Assembly: GCA_024345305.1 (NCBI GenBank)
Contig: BRON01000016.1
Location: 1,178,001-1,242,000 of the forward strand
Direction: 5' to 3'
DNA from: Mrakia gelida
Lineage: Eukaryota > Basidiomycota > Tremellomycetes > Cystofilobasidiales > Mrakiaceae
DNA length: 64,000 nucleotides
The position numbers were made by a program, and so were the translations under genes. Shown here one piece after another: positions 1 to 13,828 of this stretch; positions within the stretch are counted from its first letter, which is position 1; each line of letters opens with the position of its first letter. The notes beneath the pieces are model-generated. The model saw only the letters and a program-made list of their open reading frames with translations. It did not search any database and was not told where the DNA came from.

Positions 1-2058
1 TCGCAATCTTTCCGATCTCGATGAACGTCCACCCGATCTTGGATCCAGAAGGAGCCGACTGAGCTCTCGACTTCCAGACGTCCGCAGGGGTGTTGAGGGC
101 AGTTCCTGCAGGAGAGGGAAAGAACGAGAAACGAGAAGGGTCAGCTCGCTCGAAACGGAACGTGAGCTCGTCGTCGTTCTCCCATCGTTCATTTTGACTC
201 ACCAACGAATCCTCCGATAGCTCCGGCGATGAAATTATTACGGAGTTCCTCTCCCTTGGTCTAACGGATGGAACCGTCGAGTAAGAAGGGAGCAGTCGAA
301 GAGAGAGCGAGACAGACCAGAAAAGAGAGGCAAGGAGGCAAGGTCAGCGAACTGTGCGAAGTCGCGTTGGGACAATCAGAGAGAAGTGTAGAAATGTACC
401 TCGGCCTTGGGAAGGTATCCTCGAACCTGGAAGATGCATCCGAAGTATCCACCTGCAAAAGAGAAGATCAAGCGAGTTGGGTCGAAATCAGGTCGTCGTT
501 TCGACTTCGACTAGATCTCCTGAGGAAGCCACGAGTACGAACCGTTCCACAGCACGTGCCTGGAGGGTGGGAGCAAGTTAAAGACAGTCAGCTCGCGCTT
601 CAAAAGAGGCAGGGTCGTCCAGTTCGAACGACTTCGAGCGAAGGGGAGGACGGTCGAAACTCACCTCCAGAAAGTCGCCTCCATTCCCTTGTAGAGAGCC
701 ATAGGTCCAGCCTCGGCGCTGACCTTCTTGATCACATCCAAAGCTCCAGTGTAGGTCGAGTTCTTGTCTTGCAGCTGGATTTGAACGAAGGCGAGGGTAA
801 AAAGGAAAAGTCAGCTCGCGATCTTCGTTCGAGCTCACTCGCTCCCTCCTTCCTTCGTGTCGTCGGTTTCGTCCCTCTGCTCCTTCCTCCTGCCCTCCGC
901 ACCTTCAAGCTCGTAGCGTAGAGACATGAGTAGAGATTAAGAAACAAGACTCACCCTGATCTTGACACCCTCGAACGGTGTGACGATGATGGATTCGGTC
1001 GCTCCAGCGGACATTCCAGTGAGGATGGAGAGGATGGGAGTCATGGGCGTGGCTCCGTTGGAAGTGTAGAGCTTTCCCCATCCGTCGTTGGCGGCGACTA
1101 TAGAGATGGGAATAGAAGACAGAAGAGAGATGTCAGCAAGGTCGGACGTCAAAGGAAGGAGAGCTCGAAGCAGGGAGGGAGGGCTGAAGGAAAGGCTCTG
1201 TTGAGCTCGAAGGTAAGGAAGAGTCGGGAGACGAAGACTCACACTTGAGAGCACGCTTGGGAGCCTCAAGCATGAGAGGGGGAACGAGACCTCGGTAGAG
1301 ACGTCCAGCTCTGTACGAAAGAAAGCACAGAAAGGAAGAGAAGAAGACATCAGCGAACTTGATACGTTGACCGAGCTCGTCTTTCGTTTCGACCAATCTG
1401 TCTCGAGAGATCTCTCTGCCCGACCTCTCCTCCTCCAAGGTCCCAAGGCTTGACAACCTTCCTCCCTTTCACAAGCACATCTACGAGGAACGACTGAACT
1501 CACCCCTCTGCTCGAATGATATCCTTGAAGGTCTGGATCATCCCAATCGGCTTTCCCGTCGAGAGCTGCTGCCTCGTCTTAACGACATCCAAAGGGTACA
1601 AGCACAGGATCTCGGTGATACCAGCGATTGCTCCAGCTGAAGAAGGAGATCAAGAATAAGACGAAGAGGTAGGGAAGGGAGACGGTCAGCTTTTGACCGA
1701 AGCGGTTTTGGGCGAAGAGGGACGAGGGAGGGAGGGAAGGAAAGGGTGCGGGGAAACAAGAGAAAGCTCGAAAGACTGACCGGCAAACTGGTACTGGAAG
1801 GGAAGCGAGATGGCTGAGAGGTAGACATTCAAAGGCAGCAAGGTCAGAGCAGTCGAGGGAGTAGGGTGTGAGCGAAGGAGAAAGTACGAGGGGAAGGTTG
1901 TAGAGGGAGAGAGGGGAAGGAAGCAAAGAGGTCAGCTCTTCGTTTCGGGCGCTCCTCCCGACTCAAGAACGAGCTTCCTCGACACCATCAGCCTCTGTAA
2001 AGAGATCCAAAGACGTACGCTTGTGAGGAGTCACCGGAGAAGCAGCAGAAGAAGCCAT
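1..2058 (-). CDS. ODC1: Mitochondrial 2-oxodicarboxylate carrier (3' end beyond window)
   Basis: Mitochondrial carrier family protein of the inner membrane, exchanging 2-oxoglutarate and 2-oxoadipate-type dicarboxylates. The spliced reading starts at ATG 2058 (MASSAASPVTPHK), then ISLPFQYQFA, AGAIAGITEILCLYPLDVVK (the first PxDxxKxR-type carrier signature, about 1560-1640), RLYRGLVPPLMLEAPKRALK and a second repeat with ESIIVTPFEGVKIR (about 950-1020). LQDKNSTYTGALDVIKK and GGYFGCIFQVRGYLPKAE follow, and TALNTPADVWKSR leads off the left edge. The ISLPFQYQFA and second-repeat sequences are those of the oxodicarboxylate subgroup rather than ADP/ATP or citrate carriers. At least six introns with CTGAC branch sites interrupt it. 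The third repeat's end and the stop codon are not in the window. The substrate is inferred from the family; another keto-acid or dicarboxylate carrier is possible. Confidence 0.85.
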
Positions 2059-2866
2059 CGTGAGCGAGAAAGGAGAAGGAGGGAAGGGAGGGAAGGGGTC
2101 GTGGTCGAGAGAATGAAGATGTCAACCAAGTCGGATCTCCTCTTTGCAAAAGTCGAGGCGAGGACTCCTCCTTCACGACGACGAACGAGTCACGTCGGAC
2201 GCATTCGAGTAGGGTTCCTAGATCGCCTCCGATTGATGGTGGCGAGAAGGAGCGGGGCTGAACGTCTCGAGCATCTTTTCTCGTACTTCTGGGTCGAACA
2301 GAGCCGTCGAAGGGAGAGCTCTGTTTGGGACTAGGCGAGTCGATCAAGAACGCTGTGAACTTGGAAGCGAGTACATCGTTCAGCAAGGCTCGCTTGAAGG
2401 TATCTGCTGACCCCCCTTGGTCCGAAAGAGACCTTGTTTCAAGCGAGAGATAACGAAACGAAGAGCAAGACGCGTCGCGACGGATTCACTCGTCTCCCCC
2501 TTCGCTCCCCTTCTCGTTCGCGCTAGCTTCTGCTTATCACCGAGATTAGAATCGCTAAATGAAACCAGAGACAACCTTCCCGGGTCTCTTCGAGAGTATC
2601 TGCCAAAGGAATGAGAGAAGACACGTCGCGACGCCGACGCGTCGCCTTTGCTAGCAAAAGCCCTCGCAAAACGACATCGATCGAACTTTCAGACCTCGGG
2701 ATCGCTTCGCTGCTCTACGAAGTCATCAACTGCTGCTACATCCCTGAGGAAAGGAGCCTCTCGGACGCAGAAAGTAAGGTAGCTCCCTACGGCTGCGGAA
2801 GACTTCGACGTTGCGACCTCCTCAAGTCGCCAACAAACAGTCGCCCCAAACCACCACCCTCTCCGG
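2059..2866. promoter_or_regulatory. Divergent promoter region between carrier and UBP6 genes
   Basis: About 800 bp between two divergent start codons, with no credible coding exon on either strand. It holds two ACGCGT (MluI-box-like) palindromes with flanking GACGCGTC at 2469-2476 and 2636-2643. Such boxes bind cell-cycle factors in other fungi, but here the same octamer is common in introns too, so regulation is only a guess. No TATA box stands out. Confidence 0.4.
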
Positions 2867-5800
2867 ATGCCTGCTTCTCCTTCTGCCATGTCTACTATCC
2901 CTAGTGAGCTCCTTCTCATCTCCTGTGCATATGACGACTCGCTGACCCTCTTCTCGTTTGTTCAGTCACGATCAAGCACGCTGGAAAGTCGTACCCTTTG
3001 GAGGTCAACCTCTCCGCCCCAGCTCTCGAGTTCAAGGAGCAGATTTACGCTGTTACTGGGGTGCCTGTAGACAGGTGAGTATCTACCTTCACTCGTGAAT
3101 GCGCAAGGTATGGAGGCGGTGTAGAGAGGGTTGCGGGAGCCGTCGAGATGGCGAAGGGAGTCGAGGTGGAAGCTGACGAGGTGTCCTTCCTTCCGTTTCT
3201 TTCGCTCGATTTCGTTCGTTCTTGCAGGATGAAAGGTAGCTCTCCCATCTCCATCGTACAAGTATACATAAACGAGCTTGCTGACATCTTTCCCCCTTCT
3301 TTCTCGCTGCAGTGATGGTGAAGGGAGGCATGCTGAAGGTGAGCTCGACACCTCCTTCCCTTCCGTCGTAGGGACCTCTCAGGAGGGCTGACTTTCGTTC
3401 TTTCCCGTCTTTCCCCCTCTCCACCACGATACTAGGACGACGCCGATCTCACCAAGCTCTCCATCAAGCCCGCGCGTTCTCTACAGCTCTCGTCCTTGAG
3501 CTCGCTGGCGGTTGAGCTCCCATCGCTGACCTCCACCTCCTCCTCCTTCGCCCTTTTTCGTTCCTTGCCGTCTACCAGAAAGCTACCATCATGCTCATCG
3601 GTACCTCTGGACCTCTCCCTACGGCTCCTTCGAAACCCATCACTTTCCTAGAGGATATGGACGACTCAGAGCTCGCTCTCGCTGTGAGTCCAACCTCGAG
3701 CTCACCAGCTCCTTCTCCTTCCTTCCATCCCATCACCCACCTCCCTCTCCTTTCGTCTCTCCCGACTACTCACTCACGCCCTTCTCCCTTCCTATGTCTT
3801 CTCTGCAGACCAAATCGCCTACAGGCCTCATCAACCTCGGAAACACCTGCTACGCTAACGCTTCCATCCAAGCTCTTCGATCCGTCCCCGAGCTTCGAAC
3901 TGCTCTCGCTTCTTACTCGGGAGGACAGGCCTCGAACGGAGACGCTGGTCTCACGAAGGCTATGAAGGGTCTTTGGGATGGGATGGGAAGGACTACCGAG
4001 GGATTCCCGCCGATGAGCTTCTTGCAGGTGAGTTGAGTCGAAACGCGTCGAGAGCGCTGTTGTTTGGTTGGGTGAAGAAGCAGGAGAATAGCTGGGATGA
4101 TGCAGCAGGTCCTGCGAGAGATGGGAGGACTGCTCGAACGGCACGACCTCGAGGAGAGCGGTAGAGCTTCGTCGTTCGTCGCAACAGAGCTGACCTTTCA
4201 TCGCCTCCTTCCGCTCTCTTGCTTCGCGTGTCGCTCTTCAGACCCTTAGGACCGTCGCTCCTCAGTTTGGAGAGCAGTCTCGACAGGGTGGATACGCTCA
4301 GCAGGGTCAGTATCGTGTCCTCCCTTTTCAGCGCGTCTCGAATCGTCGCCTGACTCAATCCTATTTCGTTCTCGTTCCCCAGACGCCGACGAGTGCTGGA
4401 CAACCATGACCAACGCTCTTCAGGCCCTTCCTGGAGTCGGATCTTCGAACGGAAACTTCGTTAGCCAGTTCATGATGGGAGAGATGGTTAAGGAGTGAGT
4501 TTTCCGTCCCTTATCGCCGGAGTCGACGCGTCGAGGTAGATCGAGGAACGACGCGTCTTCCTTCCCTCTGATTCGCGTTTGTCTCGACGTTTGTCACAAG
4601 TTGACTCTCTTCGTCTCTTCTTTGTCGCCGTTCGCCTCGTTTCCTTCCCTTCGCTCAGGTTGAAGTGCGACGAAGCTCCCGAGGAGGCGACGACCGTCTT
4701 AACCGAGAAGATCTCCAAGCTCGACTGCAACATCTCCGTCACCACCAACTACCTGTATACTGGAATCATGGACGTAAGTTTCACGCTCCTTCGTGCTCCC
4801 CTTGCATGTACCTTCGCATCTTCGTCGCGACGTACTCAAGAGCTGACCTTTCTCGTCTTCTTCTTCTCTTTCCTCCCTTCCCTCTCTCATCCCGCCCTCC
4901 CTGGGTTTCATCAACGACACCTCCCCCTCGGCTCAACCAGTCTCTTGACCAGAAGATCGAGAAGAACTCGCCTACCCTTGGCCGATCTGCCGTCTACACC
5001 GAACGAAGTCGACTGTCGAGACTTCCTTCCGTTCTCACCGTTCATCTCGTGCGGTTCTACTGGAGGAGGGATACCAACTCGAAGGCTAAGATTATGTGAG
5101 TTTCTTGGCTCGCTTGGATCTTCCGGTGGTGTTGGGGAGATGGAGAAAAGACTGGTCGGTTTGCAGGAGGACAGACGAGCAAACCACACGCGACTGACTC
5201 CGCGCTCATTTCGCTTTCTCGACGCGTCTTTTCTAGGAGGAAGGTCAAGTTCCCCTTCGGTACGTACCTCTCCTGACTTTTTTGGTTCTCAACCATCATC
5301 TCTCTCCTCATCGAATTTCCGTTACGAGCCTGAACGTGCAGCTCGACGTGACCTTCGTTATCTTTCGCTGACTCCTTCTCGTCTCTTCGCTTCAACAGAG
5401 TTCGACGCTCTGGACCTCTGCACCGACTCCCTCAGAGCCAAACTCCTCCCCGTCAACACCGCCCTCAAAAACATCTCCAAGGATCGAGACGAGCGAGCCA
5501 AGATCCGTAAGAGAATCAGAGGAGGACAATCCGCCGCTGCTGCGTCGACCGCCGTCGCGTCTTCCTCGGCTTCAACCTCGACCGCCATGGCCGTTGACGG
5601 AGAGGCTACCCCCGCTGCTGCTACGGAGAAGATCGTTGAGGTGTACGGTGGGACCGAGGAGGAGGAGAGGAAGAAGAGGGCTGAGGAGGGAGTCACGCTG
5701 AGGGGTTTGGTGGATGAGAGTGTGAGGGCTGATACGGGAGCGAATGCTAGTGGGTTGTACGAGCTGTGTGGTGAGTCTACTCCCAGAGCTAGAAGGTGCT

Positions 5801-6563
5801 GAGGTGGAAGGAGGAGAGAGAAGACGTGCGCTGATTGTCGTCGCGTCTTGATTTTGTTCGACAGCCATCGTCACTCACAAGGGAGCTTCTGCTGATTCAG
5901 GTCACTACGTTCGTTCTTTCTCCTCATCTTCTCTCTATATATCGACCTCCGCTGACTCCCTTCTCTTCGTTTCGTCGCTCAGATCGGATGGGGTTCGTTT
6001 CTCATTCTCCTCGCCCGACGCGTTTCGCTCGTTTGCTCAACTGACCCCCTTCTCTTTCTCTTTCGTTCCGCTCTCTCAGTCAAGAAGGAGACCGTCCCTC
6101 CACCCACCACCGGAGCTTTCGCTTCTTCCCAGTCGTCTACACCGCTCACCGGTCCTGCCGCCGACGAGGAATGGTACAAGTACGGTCGCATCTCCTTTCC
6201 CTCTCCTCCTCCCTTTCGCCTCTCCCTCCTATCTCATACCCTTTCCCCGTCGACCCCTTTTTAATACGAACGGAGGTCACATTTCGAGCTTTCAACTGAC
6301 GCCCTCCTTTCTTTCGTCTTCGCGTTGTTCTTCCCAGGTTCGACGACGAAAAAGTCTCCATCGTTTCTCGAGACAAGATCGCCAGTCTGGACGGAGGAGG
6401 AGAAGATTCGGCTGCCTACATCTTGCTCTACAGGTCAGTCCCGCCACCTTTTGTCTTTCCTCTTTCTTCTCACCTCTCCACCAAAGTCCCTCCTTGTCTC
6501 TCTTGTCGGAACGCTGACCCTTTCGCTTCGTTGTTGGCGTTCAGGTCGGCTCCTCTCGAGTAG
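2867..6563 (+). CDS. UBP6: Proteasome-associated deubiquitinase Ubp6/USP14
   Basis: Ubiquitin C-terminal hydrolase that docks on the 26S proteasome and removes ubiquitin from substrates before degradation. The N-terminal ubiquitin-like domain reads ITIKHAGKSYPLEVNLSAPA, then KEQIYAVTGVPVDR, then MKVMVKGGMLK and DDADLTKLSIKP. The USP domain follows: the Cys box TGLINLGNTCYANASIQALR (catalytic Cys codon 3848-3850), a long middle, and the His box THKGASADSGHY (His codon 5903-5905), ending YILLYRSAPLE with stop TAG 6561-6563. The start at 2867 gives MPASPSAMSTIP; the in-frame ATG at 2888 (MSTIP) is equally possible. It has more than ten short introns, including an 8-nt microexon at 3228-3235. A disordered Ala/Ser insert (about 5530-5600) precedes the His box. 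The intron after SIKP lacks an obvious GT donor and could be misplaced. Confidence 0.94.
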
Positions 6564-7177
6564 GACCTCGGACGGACGGCACGCTGGGTGGTTGACGGGC
6601 TTACATAGAAGTCGATTCGATTCAGATATGATGAGACGGGTGTACAGATGGACGCGCGAGTCGAGCGCGATTCAAACGCGTTCCCAGAGCGAGATTCCTG
6701 ACCTGCTTTGGGCGTAGTCAAGTTACGAGGGGATGTTGGTATGGTACGAGATGTGGTGAAGAAACCGTACGCTTCGATGGTTCGAGAAGGGGAGGAACCT
6801 CGACGTTGGCCGGGCTGAGAACGATCAGACGAGCCCTCCCTCCCTTCGAACAGCTCGTTTTTGAGCGTTCTTTTTTTCGTATGTCTCTCAACCCCTAGGG
6901 AGCTGCTTATTTAATCTCTGAGAGATCGATATGTAAAAGTCTATATCGACTGCGGTCTGTCCACCTTCCGGGAAAGGACGTTCGAATGCTCCGATGGAAG
7001 CGATCTCGAACCTCAACCACCTCACCTTCCCTTCTCTCACTCCTCCCTCCTTCCTTTCACACATCATCGACCAGGGCCACCTTTCGCTCTCTCCCTCTTC
7101 CACCTCTAGGAGGGTAGACTCAATCGCTCGAGGCGAATCTCTATTAGTTCGAACGGCGGCGACCTCCTCCTCCTTCG
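6564..7177. other. Intergenic: UBP6 3' region and TAY1-like upstream region
   Basis: About 600 bp with no exon I can support. Short open frames on both strands overlap and show neither codon bias nor splice signals. The part after about 6990 is C/T-rich and probably the 5' leader of the Myb gene. Confidence 0.4.
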
Positions 7178-10100
7178 ATGGATCCAACTCCCCCTGAGAC
7201 CACGACCTCGTTCTCGTCGTCGTCGACTTCTTCGAGACGACGAGTCTCTCTCCCAGCTTCAGCTTCCTCCCATCCTCTCTTCTACCAACCCTCGCCACCT
7301 CCATCTTCCACCTCATCCTCCTCGACGGCGACTTCCCTCTCGAACCCCACCTACCATCCTCCTCCTTCAACGGCCTTCCTCCCTTCAACGTCAGCTTCTG
7401 CTACCTCCTCCTCCTCCACCTCTTCCACTCCCTTCCCGCCTCTCCCACCACCAACAACGACGACGACGAGGATGTTCGCAGCTCCACCTCCTTCAGCTCC
7501 CACCAGCCGACTCCATCAACGAGCCAAGTCGAGCGGGTACGGAGGAATCGAGGGAGGACAGGGACCGAGCAGCTCCTTCCTCTCGAGGTCAACCTCCTCC
7601 GGGGGACAAACCAGCAACTCCCTCCTCCCTCCTCTCGCTCCTCCCTTCCCTGCTACGACTCCTCCAGAACCCAGTAGTCAGAAGAGAGTGAGGAAGAAGT
7701 GGTCAGAGGAGGAGACCAAGCAGTTGGTCGAAGGATGCAACAAGGTCGGCTCTCAGCTCAGCTCGCGGCTCGTCAAGTCGGAAAGGTCGAGCTGACTTCT
7801 CCCGTTCATGTTCGTTCGTTTCCAGTGGGGAGTCGGAAGCTGGAGAGCCATTCTAGACGATCCAACTCTCACCTTCGAAGATCGTTCAGCTGTAGACCTC
7901 AAAGATCGGTGAGACTTCGTCCCTCCCTTCCCTCCGCCCTTCCCCTCTCCTCCCTCCTCCAGGATGAGCTTGTTCGTTCGACAGGAGACCTGACTTCTGC
8001 TTCCTCTCTTTCATTTCCCTTTGTTCAGCTTCAGAACCTACTTCCCTGTCGCCTATCATCAAGTCAGTTCTCAACTCTCCTTCCCTCCGTTCGCGCTTGA
8101 GCTCGACTCTCTCCCGAGCTGATCGAGACCTTCCTCCCCTCCGTCTCTTCCCTCCTTCAGCTCTACCCTGGAGCCAAGACCCACATTCCAGCTACAGCAG
8201 CAACAGATCCGAAACGAGAAGAGCTCGGACTCAAGCTCGAGAAGAAGGACGTCAAGAAGAAGAGACCGTTCACGGCTTCGGAGGATTTGGCACTCAAGGC
8301 TGGGTTCGATCAGGTCAGTTCTCTTTCCTTTCTTTCCTCTGGGTCGCGCTCGTCGTTCGTTTTGTTGGGAGAGAGAAAGACGAGTGGAACTGGACTGTGA
8401 ACGGACAGATGCTGCTGGATGTTAACCAGAGAAGCCTGAGAGACCTTGTCAGAGGGAGAGGCTCCGAGCAGGGATCGTAAGGCCGCGAGAATCGAAGCTG
8501 ACTTCCTCCCTTTCGTCCGTTCGCCTTCTTCTCCAGCACGGAGCAGCGTGGGCCAAGCTCTGCAAGGATTCTATATTTCAGGGAAGGAAGAGCATTGAGC
8601 TTCGTGATCGATTCAGAAACGTGAGTACTCCTGCCTGAGCCGTTTGCGGCCAACTCGAAGTCGACCAAGAACGAGAGCTGACCGAGGACGCGTTCTTCGT
8701 CTCCTTCCCAGGTCTTCCCCGAGCTCTACTCGAAAGCTGGCTTCAAACCTCGTCTCACGAGAGCCAAGACCACTCCCGTCCCCAACACGGTTGATGAATC
8801 AGGATCCCTCTCCGATTTCGGTCCAGCTCCCACTCCCTCCTCAGCTTCGTCGTCGTCTGGTCGACGCGCCTCGTCCGCGTTCGGATTCGCCTCGTGTCCT
8901 CCCTCTCGATCTTCAACCACTACCACCTCACCCCTTCCTCTCCTCGGACCATCTTCAAGTCGCTCGATGAAGGGATCGTCGTCGGTGGATCGTCGTCGGT
9001 CGGCCAGCGTCGTCGAGTCGTCGGAACCCTCCTCCAGCAATCGACCTCGTCGTCCAATAACAACCAGACGAGCGTCCTTCTCCAACACCTCCACCGCATC
9101 ACATCCTTATCTCCCAGCTCCCACATCTTCGTCCACTCCATCAGGATCGTCATCGACCTATCTCTACCATCCACCGTCAACTCCATCCTCCTCCTTCTCC
9201 TTCGCCTACCCAAATTCAAGCCATCTCGCCTCAACTTCATCTCCACAACCCATCCACCAACCACCACCAGACCTCTTCCCATCTCAGCATCCAACTCTAC
9301 CCTCTCACCCACAACCCAGCGATCTCCTACCTCATCGATCGTGGTCGAATCCGAATACCTCAAACCCTTCGAACAACGAACGCCAACCGAACGTCTTCGC
9401 GTCTCCCCCGACGAAGAACAACGACGACCACCTCTGGCTCGGAGGAGGAGTAGGATCAGGATCTAACCTCATCTCGGACGAGCAGCACACTCTCGGAGGT
9501 TCGTCTTCAACGTCAAGCTGGCTTCCCTCGCACTACGGTCTCCCAGAGGACTTCGGTTCAGATCTCGGAGGAGGGCCTGGTCTCCCATGGCCCTCAGCCT
9601 CAGATTCGGGAGCTCAAGACGGAGACTACTGCATCTCGGAAACCGGATCTTCAGCCACGACTCCAGCACCGAACACCTCCGTCTTCAAGTTCACCCATCA
9701 TCCCACAGCAGGAGATCTCATCTACTCGTCGAACGCGAGAGGTCCCACGCTCTTCAACCTCGATCATCTCACCCTCCCAGCGATGGGCATGGATCTCGCG
9801 TCTATGATGTTTCCTTCCAACTACGCGGACACGTCGGGGTCGTCGTTCGAAGTGGATTTGGATCTAGATCTTATGTCGGACGGAGGAGAGTCAGCCGCGT
9901 CGATGAGATTGGCAGCGTCGAAGATGCAGATTGGACAACAACAGCAGCACCAACAACAGCAGCACCATCACTCCTACTCGGACTCTCAATCCCTCTCCTC
10001 CTTCCATCCCAACCACCCACCACCCCCTTCCTCCCACCAATCCGAGCCCAACCTCTCCTTCTACAACGGTCCCTCGACCTCCTCGCCCATCCCCTTCTCC

Positions 10101-10496
10101 TCGAGCCAACCTCTCATCCTCGGACCCCCTCCTCCCTCCTCCTCCTCGTCCTCTCGACATCCACAACCCCTCCAACCTCCCTCGCTCACCCACTCCACCT
10201 CTTCGCACAACCTCAGTCCTCCGGACGCCTACCTCCCACCAGACTGGTCCTTCGATCACCTCACTCGCGTCCCACCAGCTTGGTCAACGTCGACGACACC
10301 CGCGTTCGGAACGACGCAGGACGATATCAACCTCGATAGCGGAGGGGAGGGGATGGATAGGAAGCGGAAGAGGGTCGCGAGTAGGGTTGGGCAACTTGGA
10401 GGGGAGGAGAGTGGGTTGCATTGGTTGGATTTGTCGATGTTTGGGGTGGGGGAGGGGGGGGTGGGTGGTGGAGGAGGAGGAGCGGGAGGGGGTTGA
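7178..10496 (+). CDS. TAY1: Tandem-Myb telobox protein, Tay1/Teb1 type
   Basis: Predicted nuclear DNA-binding protein of the fungal Tay1/Teb1 family, whose members bind TTAGGG-type duplex telomeric DNA and related promoter sites. The exon model 7178-7744, 7826-7908, 8029-8062, 8161-8313, 8537-8620 and 8712-10496 sums to an in-frame 901 aa. Myb 1 (about residues 170-230) reads RKKWSEEETKQLVEGCNK, WGVGSWRAILDDP and the telobox-like AVDLKDRFRTYFP. Myb 2 (about 265-320) reads KKRPFTASEDLALKAGFDQ, HGAAWAKLCKDSIFQGRKS and IELRDRFRNVFPELY. The rest is low complexity: a Ser/Pro-rich N-terminus, a Ser/Thr/Pro-rich C-terminal 580 residues, Gln/His runs near 9938-9970 and a Gly run before the stop. A basic MDRKRKR near 10356 could be a nuclear signal. 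The family call is strong from the paired teloboxes; whether it serves telomeres, promoters or both is not visible. Confidence 0.85.
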
Positions 10497-11085
10497 TGAG
10501 TCAGTTATAGTAGCGAGAACGAGGGAAAGAGGGAGGGGAGGAGCGTTTGGGGGGGGGGCTTCGTTTTTGTTTTTGTTTTGTGCTTGGGGTTGAAGGGAAT
10601 ATATCGTTTGATTAAATTGATCATGCATGCATGCTAATTAGGTTAAGACACGCGCGTGCAGGGAGAGAAAGGAAGGAAGTAGACTAGTCGATGGGGCCGT
10701 TTCGAAACCGAAGCAAGACGTCGCGCGCGTCGCTTCTCTTTCTCGATCTCTTCTTCTTGTTTGTGCCCAGATCATCTTTTTGCACTGGCTGTCTGTAACA
10801 TACTAAACTTGAACTTACTTTCTCCGTCTCTGTGCCTGTGTTTTCTTCCCCCCCCCCCCCCCCGCTCTCCTTTTCTCGACTATGAGCGGTATTCGAGCTT
10901 CGAGTGGCCCGACGCTAGTTCGCACCAACCGAAACCGAGCAGTCTCCCGCAGTTTTCTTGGGCGAAGGAAAAAGAGAGAGAGAGAGAGATAAAGTGATGA
11001 ACGATCATTGTCATCTTTTGAAGGTGGGTTGGCTGGGGGTTGTTGTACAAAAAAAAGTTCGCGTCGTCGAAGTTGAGTTGGGTTT
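10497..11085. other. Convergent intergenic region with C-run and GA-run
   Basis: It separates the convergent Myb and DAHP synthase genes. It contains a poly-C tract of about 17 at 10848-10864, a GA dinucleotide run near 10974-10988, a G-run at about 10548-10557 and an AT-rich stretch at about 10597-10640. No coding evidence; it probably holds both 3' UTRs and terminators. Confidence 0.5.
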
Positions 11086-13329
<2,244 letters not shown>

Positions 13330-13828
13330 GTTGAAGGAGGAAGGGAGGTGTTGGAAGTTGGCAGGTTGAGGGCAGGCCCAGCCTGTGAGTTTGACTTTTC
13401 GGGCAGCGAGGGCGAGTCACAAACGATCGAGCGCAAAACGTCAGTAACCTCGGGCAGAGGGCAGATTTCTCTTCGACGTGAGGGACTGCGACTCCAGGAA
13501 AGGTGGATGTGAGAGTGACGAGAAAAAGCTTCCTCCGAAGAAGCAGACGCCCTGAGAAATCGTCTCTGCACGTCGAACCAAACAACTCCAGTTTCCCTGT
13601 CCTTCTCGCCCAAGCTCGCAGACTCTTCAGTACGCATCTCGAACTCCCCACTCAAAAATCCAAGAGCACCCTTTCATCTCTATCCACCAAGCCAAAACAA
13701 CCTCGTTAAAATTAACCATTCAAGAAACGAAGAAAGCAACCAAGAAAAAGCGACGCGTCCGACCCAACCTCACCCCCAACCCCCGTCCTCCCTCCCTCCC
13801 TCGATCCAGGTTCCTCCCCACCTCCCTC

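Noticed and set aside
8920..10630. Large open frames on both strands across the telobox gene's last exon
   Set aside because: They are shadows of repetitive Ser/Pro/His coding sequence; only the frame continuous with the Myb exons has matching splice sites.
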